Below are positions 8,016 through 17,055 of a DNA stretch of 64,000 bases, in pieces (within the stretch, counting starts at the first letter, position 1; each line of letters begins with the position of its first letter). The DNA comes from an uncultured Aquimarina sp. (GTDB lineage: Bacteria; Bacteroidota; Bacteroidia; Flavobacteriales; Flavobacteriaceae). Location of the stretch: the NCBI GenBank assembly GCA_947500505.1, contig CANMSL010000001.1, forward strand, positions 620,001 to 684,000, written 5' to 3'. Made by a program: the position numbers and the translations under genes. Under the pieces are notes generated by a model. The model was not told the DNA's origin. It searched no databases and saw only the letters and a program-made list of their open reading frames with translations.

Positions 8016-8689
8016 TAATTTTTCTTTCCACCAACTACAATAACAATTTCCCCTTTCGGAGGTTTGTTTTCGTAATGAGATAATACCTCTTTTGTGGTTC
8101 CTCTGATAGTTTCCTCGTGGAGTTTGCTTAATTCTCGTGACACAGAGATTGGACGTTCTGCTCCAAAATATTCCACAAAACTTACTAATGTTTTTATAAG
8201 TTTATGAGGTGACTCATAAAATATCGTGGTTCTGGTTTCTTCAGCCAGTAGTTTTAACCGGGTTTGTCTTCCTTTCTTAACCGGAAGAAATCCCTCAAAA
8301 ACAAATTTATCATTCGGCAATCCACTATTAACCAATGCCGGAACAAATGCAGTTGCACCAGGCAAACATTCTACCTGAATATTATTTTCTAGGCAAGCTC
8401 TGGTTAATAAAAATCCGGGATCACTAATTGCCGGAGTTCCTGCATCACTTATTAGCGCAATAGTCTCTCCACTCTCCAGCCTTCTGATAATACTTTCGGT
8501 AGTTCTATGCTCGTTATGCATATGATGACTTTGCATATGCGTCTTGATTTCATAGTGCTTCAGCAATTTACCGCTGGTACGTGTATCTTCTGCTAAAATC
8601 AGATCAACTTCCTTTAAAACTTTGATAGCTCTAAAGGTCATATCTTCCAGGTTACCAATAGGAGTAGGGACTAAATATAATTTAGACAT
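8015..8689 (-). CDS. rsmI: 16S rRNA (cytidine-1402 2'-O)-methyltransferase RsmI
   Basis: A 224-residue tetrapyrrole-methylase-fold protein. It shows the characteristic LVPTPIGNLEDMTFRA opening, AEDTRTSGKLLKHY, the SAM-binding stretch ISDAGTPAISDPG and FYESPHK. RsmI methylates the ribose 2'-O of C1402 in the decoding centre of 16S rRNA. The length is close to the usual Bacteroidota form (about 225), which lacks the C-terminal extension of the E. coli protein. It is translationally coupled to the downstream glycosylase gene, and a DoxX-type gene ends or starts close by on the same strand. Confidence 0.95.
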   Translation of the reverse strand: MSKLYLVPTPIGNLEDMTFRAIKVLKEVDLILAEDTRTSGKLLKHYEIKTHMQSHHMHNEHRTTESIIRRLESGETIALISDAGTPAISDPGFLLTRACLENNIQVECLPGATAFVPALVNSGLPNDKFVFEGFLPVKKGRQTRLKLLAEETRTTIFYESPHKLIKTLVSFVEYFGAERPISVSRELSKLHEETIRGTTKEVLSHYENKPPKGEIVIVVGGKKN

Positions 8690-8699
8690 AGATCGTATA

Positions 8700-9047
8700 T
8701 TAAGGTCTTACTTTTTTGCTACTGGCATATGATATAACTAGAAATAGTAGTCCCAATATAGCAAACAATCCCTGACCATCATCTTTTACGTAATGTGCTG
8801 TAAAGGCCAATACCATATCAAAAAAGAAGCCTGCATATGCCCACTCTTTTAGCCATTTTATTTTGTTAGTGAGAATTACTATTATCCCTAAAATTTTGGC
8901 AATTGCCAAAGGAATAACCAAATATGTTGGATAATCAAGGTTTTCAAAAAAACCTCTTACCATTTCGGTATTTCTAAAATACATCTGTGCAGAAAATAAC
9001 ATGATCCCACACATTGCGAGCGTGGCAACCCAGTAAACTATTTTCAT
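8700..9047 (-). CDS. DoxX-like small membrane protein
   Basis: A 115-residue protein with four hydrophobic segments: YWVATLAMCGIMLFSAQMYF, YLVIPLAIAKILGIIVILT, a short Trp-rich one around EWAYAGFFFDMVLAF, and GLFAILGLLFLVISYA. The arrangement and the LxxAKxLGI pattern match the DoxX-like family of Bacteroidota. The biochemical role is unknown; some DoxX relatives work in membrane redox reactions. It ends 10 bases before the rsmI start on the same strand, so it may be the first gene of that operon. Confidence 0.7.
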   Translation of the reverse strand: MKIVYWVATLAMCGIMLFSAQMYFRNTEMVRGFFENLDYPTYLVIPLAIAKILGIIVILTNKIKWLKEWAYAGFFFDMVLAFTAHYVKDDGQGLFAILGLLFLVISYASSKKVRP

Positions 9048-9107
9048 ATAAACACTTTTAATTTTATGTCTTGAAAGATTTAATTATCAAAAAAGACTGA
9101 TCCTTGC

Positions 9108-9908
9108 CTAAAATTCATATTTATTGGTCACTATTTCCATAAAGCGTTCTTCATATTCAGTTTTTCCTTCCCAATTATTATAATCAGGTTTTACCATATT
9201 TTTAATAAACTGTCGTGCTCCGCTTTTGCTATTCAGTGTATTCAATTGAGAAAGCACCCGGTTGTAATCCGTAGAGCTTCCATCAAATAAATGCTTGATA
9301 AATGCTAATCGGTCATTGAGTCCAATATGAATCCCTTTTTTTAATTGGTCATTCAAAGATTTAGGTTTTTCGCCTGCATCATTTGCTTTATCTAAAATTG
9401 GCATGCTTTGAGGAGAAGATCCTATCTCTTCTTTATCGTTTTTTGTATAGACAGGCTCGGATAATGAAACATTTTCTTCTGTAAATTTTGGAACTGGTAC
9501 AAAAAGATCTTCGGTTACCTTTTCATTGATCTTTTCAATAACGATTTCAGGTTTTTGTTTTTTTAATTCTTCAGAAGCCTGATCGCTCGTTTGTTTCCCA
9601 AGATTGAACATGGTTTCTGAGACCTCATCTATTTTAGTTTCCTGATCAAGACTTATAATCGGTTTTGGTTTAGGAACCTCTTTATCTTGTAATTGCATCT
9701 CTTGCATCTTATCGCCTTCCAAAACATTTTGCATCTGACCAATGGTAGGTTGGGTATTGGCAAAATGGGATTCTGTAAAATTCAGAATACTTAATTTTTC
9801 GTACAGTTGCCTCGCCTCTTCCTGTAATTGTGGTAAGGTAGATTTATCTATGCCTTGTAAAATCCTATGCGCAATGCTTATGAGTTCTGCTTCCAATTTC
9901 TTCTTCAT
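9108..9908 (-). CDS. Conserved flavobacterial cytosolic protein of unknown function
   Basis: A 266-residue soluble protein. The N-terminal 50 residues are helical (LEAELISIAHRILQGID). A long Glu/Lys/Pro-rich, probably disordered middle follows (about 75-185). The C-terminal domain of about 75 residues is well ordered (HIGLNDRLAFIKHLFDG, then NWEGKTEYEERFMEIV). I remember this organisation from flavobacterial genomes but know no assigned function. The promoter region towards tdk (about 9909-10077) is shared with the divergent gene. Confidence 0.7.
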   Translation of the reverse strand: MKKKLEAELISIAHRILQGIDKSTLPQLQEEARQLYEKLSILNFTESHFANTQPTIGQMQNVLEGDKMQEMQLQDKEVPKPKPIISLDQETKIDEVSETMFNLGKQTSDQASEELKKQKPEIVIEKINEKVTEDLFVPVPKFTEENVSLSEPVYTKNDKEEIGSSPQSMPILDKANDAGEKPKSLNDQLKKGIHIGLNDRLAFIKHLFDGSSTDYNRVLSQLNTLNSKSGARQFIKNMVKPDYNNWEGKTEYEERFMEIVTNKYEF

Positions 9909-10077
9909 AACTTTCTTATTCGTTTGGACTATGCTTTTTGTTTTTTAATAAATTTACCTCATCTTTAGAGCAATACCAAATAATAAAACAAAATGCGAGA
10001 TGTTTTTACTTATCATTCTAAAATTAATTTGGTATTAATGAAAAGAGTTTCTTTAAATTGACGCTGAAAAATACAAA

Positions 10078-10725
10078 ATGTTTCTCGAAAATACGGTAAA
10101 TTATAAAGAGCAATTTGGCTGGATAGAAGTAATCTGTGGTTCTATGTTTTCGGGTAAGACCGAAGAGTTGATCCGAAGATTGAAGCGTGCACAATTTGCT
10201 AAACAGAAGGTAGAGATTTTTAAACCTGCCATAGATATTCGGTATAATAATGAAATGGTGGTTTCTCACGATGCCAATGAAATTCGGTCCACTCCGGTTC
10301 CGGCTGCAGCTAATATCAGAATTCTGGCAGACACTTGTGATGTAATAGGTATTGATGAAGCACAGTTTTTTGATGATGAAATCGTTAGTGTTTGTAATGA
10401 TCTTGCAAATAAAGGAATTCGGGTTATTGTAGCAGGTTTGGATATGGATTTTAAAGGAAACCCCTTTGGCCCAATGCCAGCACTTATGGCCACTGCAGAA
10501 TATGTTACCAAGGTACACGCTGTTTGTACAAGAACAGGTAATCTTGCACAATATAGTTATCGAAAATCTAAAAAAGATGACCTGGTTTTACTTGGAGAAA
10601 CTGATGAATATGAACCTCTAAGCCGTGCCGCTTATTATAAGGCTACGTTAAAGGAAAAAGTAAGAGAAATAGAGGTCACCGATCCCAAAGAGTTATTAAA
10701 AAACCCTGAAAAATCGAATGAGTAG
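10078..10725 (+). CDS. tdk: Thymidine kinase (type II)
   Basis: A 215-residue enzyme that phosphorylates thymidine to dTMP in pyrimidine salvage. It has the P-loop [11 protein letters not shown], the Walker B/catalytic segment [10 protein letters not shown] (Glu as base) and the substrate lasso region. The structural zinc site of classical type II enzymes needs two Cys pairs. Here the first pair reads CTRT (one Cys only) and the second reads [11 protein letters not shown] (none), so the zinc ribbon appears lost. Its last 8 bases overlap the start of alr. Confidence 0.93.
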   Translation: MFLENTVNYKEQFGWIEVICGSMFSGKTEELIRRLKRAQFAKQKVEIFKPAIDIRYNNEMVVSHDANEIRSTPVPAAANIRILADTCDVIGIDEAQFFDDEIVSVCNDLANKGIRVIVAGLDMDFKGNPFGPMPALMATAEYVTKVHAVCTRTGNLAQYSYRKSKKDDLVLLGETDEYEPLSRAAYYKATLKEKVREIEVTDPKELLKNPEKSNE

Positions 10726-11830
10726 TGTAAAAGAAACTGTTCTGGAAATCAATCTGGCACATCTTACTCATAACTATACCTATCTTAGAAGTAAGATCAG
10801 ACCAGAAGTTAAACTATTAGCAGTAGTAAAAGCTGCAGGGTATGGTAGTGATGCTGTTGTGATGGCAAAACATCTGGAAAAAATAGGCGCAGATTATTTT
10901 GCTGTCGCTTACGCTTCTGAAGGAATTGCGTTGCGAAAAGCTGGAATACGAACTCCAATTCTTGTGTTACATCCCCAACCTATAAATTTTTCGTCATTAA
11001 TAGATCATGAACTTGAACCTAGTTTATACAGTCCAAGAATTTTAAAAGAGTTTATAAAAGTTGCAGAGGCTAAAAAACAAAAAGAATATCCTGTTCATAT
11101 CAAGTTTAATACCGGATTAAACCGAATAGGCTTTTGGGAGAATGATGTGGAGTACATCATAGATCATCTAAACAAAACTAACACAGTCATAATACGATCT
11201 CTATTCTCTCATCTTGCGGCAAGTGAGGATCATAATGAAAAAGAGTTTACGGTAAACCAGATCAACTCATTTAAGAAAACTGCTTCAGAAATGATAGCAA
11301 AATTGGGTTACAGACCAATGCTACACCAATCAAACACCTCAGGAGTACTAAACTATCCCGAAGCACATTTTGATATGGTTCGCACCGGAATAGGGCTTTA
11401 CGGATATGGTAACGATATCATCTTTGATAGCCAATTGAAACCGGTGGCATCTTTAAAATCTGTTATTTCACAAATTCATACGCTGGAACCAGGAGAAACT
11501 CTAGGATACAATAGAGCTTTTAAAGCAGAACATTTTACAAAAACGGCTACGATACCGATTGGACATGCGGATGGTATCGGAAGACAATACAGTAACAAAA
11601 AAGGGTTTGTCTCTATACAAGGCAAGAAAGCCTACATCATTGGCAATGTATGTATGGATATGATAATGGTTGATATTACCAATATCGAGTGTAAAGAAGG
11701 AGATGAAGTAATTATATTTGACCATACCACATCTGCTGCCACAATTGCAGAAGGAGCTGGTACAATTTCTTATGAACTTCTTACTGCAATCTCTCCAAGA
11801 ATAAAACGTATTGTTATCGATAGTAATTGA
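10718..11830 (+). CDS. alr: Alanine racemase
   Basis: A 370-residue fold-type III PLP enzyme that interconverts L- and D-alanine for peptidoglycan. The PLP lysine lies in [15 protein letters not shown], a variant of the classical [29 protein letters not shown] and the catalytic Tyr segment around TLGYNRAF follow, then [11 protein letters not shown] in the C-terminal beta domain. It starts inside the end of tdk (ATGAGTAG overlap), so the pair is co-transcribed. It is free-standing and not fused to a MurF-like domain as in some Bacteroidota. Confidence 0.93.
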   Translation: MSSVKETVLEINLAHLTHNYTYLRSKIRPEVKLLAVVKAAGYGSDAVVMAKHLEKIGADYFAVAYASEGIALRKAGIRTPILVLHPQPINFSSLIDHELEPSLYSPRILKEFIKVAEAKKQKEYPVHIKFNTGLNRIGFWENDVEYIIDHLNKTNTVIIRSLFSHLAASEDHNEKEFTVNQINSFKKTASEMIAKLGYRPMLHQSNTSGVLNYPEAHFDMVRTGIGLYGYGNDIIFDSQLKPVASLKSVISQIHTLEPGETLGYNRAFKAEHFTKTATIPIGHADGIGRQYSNKKGFVSIQGKKAYIIGNVCMDMIMVDITNIECKEGDEVIIFDHTTSAATIAEGAGTISYELLTAISPRIKRIVIDSN

Positions 11831-11928
11831 TTTTCGTCGAAAAAAGAAATTTTAAGCGCTCTATAATTCCTGTTTTGTTTCTTAATTTTTGTTAAATTAG
11901 TACATACTAATTATCTAAAATAAAAAAA

Positions 11929-12348
11929 ATGGGATTTTTTAAAGATTTTAAATCTTTCTTGTTGAAAGGTGATATTGTAAATCTAGCTACAGCGGTAATC
12001 GTAGGTGGTGCTTTTGGAAAAATTGTAACTTCCTTCACTAATGATGTTTTAATGCCTCCGATCGGACTAGCACTTGGAGGAGTAGATTTTACAGAACTTA
12101 AAATAAAGCTATCAGAAGCTGTAATGGAAAACGGGGAGGTAGTTAAAGAAGCTGTTTCTATTAATTATGGTAGCTTTGTACAAACAGTAATCGATTTCAT
12201 AATTATTGGTTTTTGTATTTTTATGGTATTGAAAGCATATGAGAGAACTCAGAAAAAAGAAGAAGAAAAACCTGCAGCACCAGCTGGTCCTACTCAAGAA
12301 GAGCTACTTATAGAAATCAGGGATGAGCTAAAAAAACAAAATAAATAA
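11929..12348 (+). CDS. mscL: Large-conductance mechanosensitive channel MscL
   Basis: A 139-residue channel that opens under membrane tension to release solutes during osmotic downshock. The N-terminal amphipathic helix FKSFLLKGDIVNLATAVIVGGAFGKIV runs straight into TM1, with the pore-constriction pattern. VLMPPIGLALGGVDF and TM2 (VIDFIIIGFCIFMVLKAY) follow, then the charged helical bundle EIRDELKKQ. Length and order are standard. It is a single-gene unit with a strong terminator after it. Confidence 0.95.
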   Translation: MGFFKDFKSFLLKGDIVNLATAVIVGGAFGKIVTSFTNDVLMPPIGLALGGVDFTELKIKLSEAVMENGEVVKEAVSINYGSFVQTVIDFIIIGFCIFMVLKAYERTQKKEEEKPAAPAGPTQEELLIEIRDELKKQNK

Positions 12349-12385
12349 TAACATAGCGTCACCGCTATACTACATATTCTAACTA

Positions 12386-12416
12386 AACCGCTCTATAAAC
12401 AGAGCGGTTCTTTTTT
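12386..12416 (+). terminator. Rho-independent terminator after mscL
   Basis: A perfect 9-bp stem, AACCGCTCT / AGAGCGGTT, with a 6-base loop (ATAAAC), followed by CTTTTTT. Confidence 0.9.
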
Positions 12417-12564
12417 ACTTTTTGTTATTTATATAACATTTTGTTTAAAAATGAATTTATTTTAATATAAATATTTATCCTATTACAAATAATTCTCACA
12501 TTTGCTAGAATTTAAAAACAAAGAGCGATTTTTGTATCGTAAAAGTCATTAATAAATTGAGTAA

Positions 12565-13557
12565 ATGAAAGTAGCTGTTGTAGGTGCCACTGGATTAGTA
12601 GGTACAGTGATGTTAAAAGTATTAGAAGAACGTAATTTTCCAATTACAGAATTAATTCCTGTAGCCTCTGAAAGATCTGTGGGAAAAAAAATATCATATA
12701 AAAATCAGGACTTTACGGTAGTAGGTTTAGCAACAGCAATCGAAATGAAACCAGATTTAGCATTGTTTTCTGCCGGAGGAAGCACTTCTCAGGAGTGGGC
12801 TCCAAAATTTGCCGAAGCCGGAATCACGGTGATCGATAATTCTTCGGCTTGGAGAATGGACCCGACAAAAAAGTTGGTAGTTCCAGAAATTAATGCAACA
12901 CAGTTAACCAAAGAAGATAAAATTATAGCAAACCCTAATTGTTCAACTATTCAATTAGTGATGGCACTTAGTCCTTTGCACGAGAAATATAAAATTAAGC
13001 GTGCTATCATTTCAACCTATCAATCGATTACAGGTACTGGAGTTAAAGCAGTACAACAGCTAGAGAACGAATATGCTGGTGAAAAAGGTGAAATGGCATA
13101 TCCTTATCCAATTCACCGTAATGCTATTCCCCATTGTGATGTGTTTCAGGAAAATGGCTATACTAAGGAAGAAATGAAATTAGTAAACGAAACTCAAAAA
13201 ATTCTGAATGATCGTACCATAGCTGTGACAGCAACCGCAATTCGTATTCCTGTTGTAGGTGGGCACAGTGAAAGTGTAAATCTTGAATTTGAGAATGATT
13301 TTCAGGAAAATGATATCCGCCAGTTGCTCAATAATACCTCTGGAGTTACAGTACAGGATAATCCAGATACCAATACATATCCTATGCCTATCTATGCAGA
13401 AGGAAAAAATGATGTTTTCGTAGGTAGAATCAGAAGGGATCACTCCAGAGCAAACGCACTCAATATGTGGATTGTTGCGGATAATCTCCGTAAAGGTGCC
13501 GCAACCAATGCTGTTCAGATAGGAGAATATCTTGTAGAGAACAAGTTAATCGGTTAG
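12565..13557 (+). CDS. asd: Aspartate-semialdehyde dehydrogenase
   Basis: A 330-residue enzyme that reduces aspartyl phosphate to aspartate semialdehyde, the branch point to lysine/diaminopimelate, methionine and threonine. The NADP-binding motif is VGATGLVGTVML. The catalytic Cys is in IANPNCSTIQLV. IPHCDVF and RIPVVGGHSESVNLEF contain the substrate-binding Arg and catalytic His. It is preceded by an AT-rich intergenic region and stands alone. Confidence 0.95.
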   Translation: MKVAVVGATGLVGTVMLKVLEERNFPITELIPVASERSVGKKISYKNQDFTVVGLATAIEMKPDLALFSAGGSTSQEWAPKFAEAGITVIDNSSAWRMDPTKKLVVPEINATQLTKEDKIIANPNCSTIQLVMALSPLHEKYKIKRAIISTYQSITGTGVKAVQQLENEYAGEKGEMAYPYPIHRNAIPHCDVFQENGYTKEEMKLVNETQKILNDRTIAVTATAIRIPVVGGHSESVNLEFENDFQENDIRQLLNNTSGVTVQDNPDTNTYPMPIYAEGKNDVFVGRIRRDHSRANALNMWIVADNLRKGAATNAVQIGEYLVENKLIG

Positions 13558-13611
13558 AAAACCAATCTTTATTATCAAGTAGAGACTATCTAAAAAAAAA
13601 CCTGAATATTC

Positions 13612-13677
13612 AGCCTGAGCCTGTCGAAAAAATTTTGAAAATCAACTGGTTAGAAACTTCGATAAGCTCGGTTCGAT
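13612..13677. repeat. Imperfect inverted repeat of the CCTGAGCCTGTCGAA type
   Basis: CCTGAGCCTGTCGAA (about 13614-13628) is followed about 28 bases later by CTTCGATAAGCTCGG (13657-13671), whose reverse complement CCGAGCTTATCGAAG matches it imperfectly. It lies in the convergent gap between asd and the M14 peptidase gene. The same kind of GACAGGCTCAG palindrome is scattered in many flavobacterial genomes (from memory, not searched). Confidence 0.5.
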
Positions 13678-13731
13678 CTAGTAACATTACTTTTCAGACC
13701 TCTTCTTTATTCTAGGTCTAGTACATTAAAA

Positions 13732-16278
13732 TTATTCTCTCATTTCAGGTACATATATGTGATTTCCTAAAAACAAGGCGTTTAAAAAAAGACGATTGGT
13801 TCCATACCAGGAGCCTCTGAAATTAGGATTGTCAGCGAAAAGAATAACACGACCTCCTCCTATTTTACTCACGAGTAATGAGGCTGATGGTTTTATATAA
13901 TTCTGATAATTATCGATAGAAATAAATCCATCGATATGGGCATTTTCTGTGTATTTGGCTACAGTTGCATATGGATTCTTACTGGGAGCAATAAACACCT
14001 CATTATTTTTATAAACAGGTAACGAGTTATCTCTATATCCAAAACCCAGAGGATGAGTGATATCAAGATCAACTTCTAAAATAGCACCTCCTACTCGTTC
14101 TCTTCCAATATTTTCTCGGGCATCAACATAAGGCAATCGTTTTACAACTTTATTTTTTGTAGAGTCCTTTTCTTTTTTTGTAAGCGTCTCTTTTACTATT
14201 TTTTTATCAATTATCCACTTAGAAGCATTTGCAATAGTAATTAGTGTATTCCCAACAGAAACCCAGTCTTTAATTCTTTTTTGTTGTAGAGAATCTAATT
14301 GGTCATATCCTCCGGAAACCATGACCAAAGTATTGTATTCTTTTAAAGGAACTGCATTAAAAGTGCGCATCCTTAGTTTTGTGATAGGCATATGAACTCT
14401 GGTATCCAGTAAATGCCAGACCTCTCCTGCTTCGTATGAATTTACTCCTTCTCCGACTAATAATAGTGCCTTTGGTGTATCTAATTTTCTGAAGTTACTG
14501 CTTCCTAAATCAATTCCTGAAGTACTGAACCCTGTACTTGTAATAAAAATAGGCACCTCATACTTCTGCTGTGCTTCTTTAACAATAGTGTAGACTTCAT
14601 CAATATTCTTTTTCTGTTTACTCACCGCAACCAAAATACTTCCGTAGTTAAACCTTTTATTTCCTGCAGAAGTGGTTATACCGAATGGTTTAAAAGCAGA
14701 AGCTACCTGTAATCCTTTAGACTGCATATAATACAACGCTGCCGGCGCATTATAATCGTCCCAATCCATGATATAAGCATAATCAGATTTAGAAACTTTT
14801 GAAATATTTACAATACGATCTGTAGAAGTCACCTCATCTCCTAAATTTATAGATTTCAAACCTCTATATTTCATATTGTAAAAATTAGCCAAACTCCAGG
14901 CTGAGGCATCATAAAATACACTATCCCTATACTTATTATACGTTTCAAAAACTGTCTGTACCATTCGCTTTTGCGGTTGTTTTACCGGTACAACATATCG
15001 ACTTCCATTTTTGTATACTTTAATTTTATGCAATAATAATTTATCGATAAAGGCTTTATTTCTATTATTATCATAGGCATCTCCAAACTCATATCCCGCG
15101 ATATTCTTTTTATCAGAGTTGTTAAGTGCAGATTTAAAAAAATCTTGTTGATATTTTCTTAATCTCGCTTTATTCTCTACTGCAGCTTTTATAGTAGCTA
15201 TACTGGAAACATACTGGTTACGAATGGTAAAAGGAAATGAGATTGTACCATAATCCGTATCCTGCAAATGACCTCTGGAGCTGGCTTGTTCGAATAATAA
15301 TGCCAGGGCACCCTGTAAATCAGGATAGGATGATCCATAACCCGGATAAGTACCATCAAAGGCTTCTTTGGTAAAATAAAAAGATCCAATCTTGTCTAAA
15401 ACATTTGAAAAATACGGTGCAAACAGATTGTTTAAATCTTCATAATTCTCTTTGGGCATAATAGGATCTTTTGAGCCAATAGGTTTCATTGGTTCAAAAA
15501 AGTAAGTGCTGTTTGTTCCCATTTCGTGAAAATCTGTCACCACATTCGGATACCATTCGTGATACCAACTCAATTTTCCACGACTCTCGGGATGGATACC
15601 TAATAGCCAATCCCTATTGAGATCAAACCAATAATGATTGGTTCTGCCACGAGGCCATCCTTCATTATGCTCAGCATCATATGGATCGCTCACTAGTGGA
15701 TTTCCTTTAAACTGATTAGCCCATTGTGTATGCCTGTCACGTCCATCCGGGTTTATTGTGGGGTCTATAAATACAACAGCATTCTCTAGATATGTATTTA
15801 TCTCAGAGCTATTTGACGCTACTAGCGTATATGCAGTCAACATTGCTGCTTCAGAACTAGAAGGTTCGTTACCGTGAACATTGTATCCTAATTGAACAAA
15901 AATCGGCACTTCATCATAATTTGCTGGGTTCGTTGAAGTTTTGGTAAATGCCAAATGTTGTTTTTTGAGTGTTGATAGGTTATCTAAATTTGCCGGTGAA
16001 GAAACAGTTAGCATAATCAACTTTCTATTCTCATGTGTTTTACCATAACTTTCTAATAAGGCTCTCCCTGATATTTCTGCAAGTTTGGTAAAATATCCAA
16101 CTATTTGATCGTGACGTGTATGTTGCTCACCAATAGGATAACCTAAAAATTCCTCAGGAGTAGGGATTTCTGGTGAAAAAGGTTTATTCTCTTTAAAAAA
16201 ATAATCTTGTCCAATCGCTGGTAAGGTTGCGATTACATAAACGAAAACGGTAACTGTCAGAAGTTGTGTGAGCTTCAT
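13732..16278 (-). CDS. Secreted M14-family zinc carboxypeptidase
   Basis: An 848-residue exported enzyme with a signal peptide (VFVYVIATLPAIGQ). Residues about 50-370 form the M14 catalytic domain. The zinc ligands are in GYNVHGNEPSSSEA (H..E); PTINPDGRDRHTQW follows, then DFHEMGTNSTYFFEP. The C-terminal half contains a glutamine-amidotransferase-like/beta region (GEGVNSYEAGEVWHLLD, RVILFADNPNFRGSWYGT) typical of large Bacteroidota M14 proteins. It probably trims C-terminal residues from peptides in the periplasm or outside. There is no T9SS tail. It is monocistronic. Confidence 0.88.
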   Translation of the reverse strand: MKLTQLLTVTVFVYVIATLPAIGQDYFFKENKPFSPEIPTPEEFLGYPIGEQHTRHDQIVGYFTKLAEISGRALLESYGKTHENRKLIMLTVSSPANLDNLSTLKKQHLAFTKTSTNPANYDEVPIFVQLGYNVHGNEPSSSEAAMLTAYTLVASNSSEINTYLENAVVFIDPTINPDGRDRHTQWANQFKGNPLVSDPYDAEHNEGWPRGRTNHYWFDLNRDWLLGIHPESRGKLSWYHEWYPNVVTDFHEMGTNSTYFFEPMKPIGSKDPIMPKENYEDLNNLFAPYFSNVLDKIGSFYFTKEAFDGTYPGYGSSYPDLQGALALLFEQASSRGHLQDTDYGTISFPFTIRNQYVSSIATIKAAVENKARLRKYQQDFFKSALNNSDKKNIAGYEFGDAYDNNRNKAFIDKLLLHKIKVYKNGSRYVVPVKQPQKRMVQTVFETYNKYRDSVFYDASAWSLANFYNMKYRGLKSINLGDEVTSTDRIVNISKVSKSDYAYIMDWDDYNAPAALYYMQSKGLQVASAFKPFGITTSAGNKRFNYGSILVAVSKQKKNIDEVYTIVKEAQQKYEVPIFITSTGFSTSGIDLGSSNFRKLDTPKALLLVGEGVNSYEAGEVWHLLDTRVHMPITKLRMRTFNAVPLKEYNTLVMVSGGYDQLDSLQQKRIKDWVSVGNTLITIANASKWIIDKKIVKETLTKKEKDSTKNKVVKRLPYVDARENIGRERVGGAILEVDLDITHPLGFGYRDNSLPVYKNNEVFIAPSKNPYATVAKYTENAHIDGFISIDNYQNYIKPSASLLVSKIGGGRVILFADNPNFRGSWYGTNRLFLNALFLGNHIYVPEMRE

Positions 16279-16418
16279 TATTAGAATATTTATATTAGGT
16301 TAATTAGTTCATTTTCAGAAGATGTAATATATTTTTTTAACTTCAGTTTTTAGCAACATTTGTAAGGTTTTTAACATTTACTCTTCTAATACATCACTTA
16401 AATTTTAAAAAACATACA

Positions 16419-16790
16419 ATGAATACTAAAGTAATATTAACCTTAAGAGTTTTGCTAGGACTCTTATTAATCGTTTTTGGAAGTAACAAGTTTATCGAAT
16501 TCTTACCAGATTTTGAATTTGCCAATCCTGAAGCAGGAGTTTTTTTTGATGCGTTAGCGGGAAGTTATGTGTTAAAAACCGTAGGTCTTATTGAAGTTCT
16601 GGTAGGTCTCCTACTAATACTTAATAAAGCTGTTCCTTTTGCGTTACTAATAATGGCTCCTATTTCGGTAAATATAATTTTATTCCATGCTACTTTAGAT
16701 CCTTTGAACATTGGTCCCGGAGTGTTTGTTTTTTTGATAAATGCTCTCCTAATTTACGCTAATTGGAACTCCTTTAAATCCCTATTCTAA
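16419..16790 (+). CDS. DoxX-family membrane protein
   Basis: A 123-residue protein with four membrane helices: LRVLLGLLLIVFGSNKFIEF, the central VLKTVGLIEVLVGLLLIL, VPFALLIMAPISVNIILFHA and GVFVFLINALLIYANW. The FGxNKFxxF and IExxxGLLLL patterns match the DoxX family of Bacteroidota. The function is not established. It is followed by the structured element at 16860. Confidence 0.72.
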   Translation: MNTKVILTLRVLLGLLLIVFGSNKFIEFLPDFEFANPEAGVFFDALAGSYVLKTVGLIEVLVGLLLILNKAVPFALLIMAPISVNIILFHATLDPLNIGPGVFVFLINALLIYANWNSFKSLF

Positions 16791-16859
16791 AACACTATAC
16801 ATTAAGATTTTACTGGTATAAAAGTAAATTTTTTCGTTACTTCGGATACTGAAAATTCC

Positions 16860-16956
16860 GACTGCTCTTCATAATGATCAAAAGAGTTGCTAAACCCCAA
16901 AGCAACGCTACAAATGTGTACCTACATATATGATCATTGTTAGAGCAGTCTTTTTT
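16860..16956 (+). ncRNA. Compact multi-stem structured element ending in a T-run (candidate small RNA, or leader attenuator of the S9 gene)
   Basis: Nested inverted repeats make a closed structure: outer stem GACTGCTC (16860-16867) with GAGCAGTC (16943-16950); second stem AATGATCA (16873-16880) with TGATCATT (16931-16938); inside it a hairpin GTTGCT (16886-16891) / AGCAAC (16901-16906) with loop AAACCCCAA, and a small ATGT/ACAT hairpin near 16914-16926. Six T follow at once (16951-16956), so the plus strand should terminate there. The next gene starts 100 bases later. It could be a small RNA, an attenuator, or an elaborate terminator for the DoxX gene. It matches no riboswitch class I know. 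Confidence 0.5.
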
Positions 16957-17055
16957 ATACTTTCTTTAGCATATTGCGTTTACTTCTTTTAATAGATTTG
17001 TGAGATTGTTCGGCAATACCACCCTAAAATAATTAGCTGCTAAATTTAATTGATC

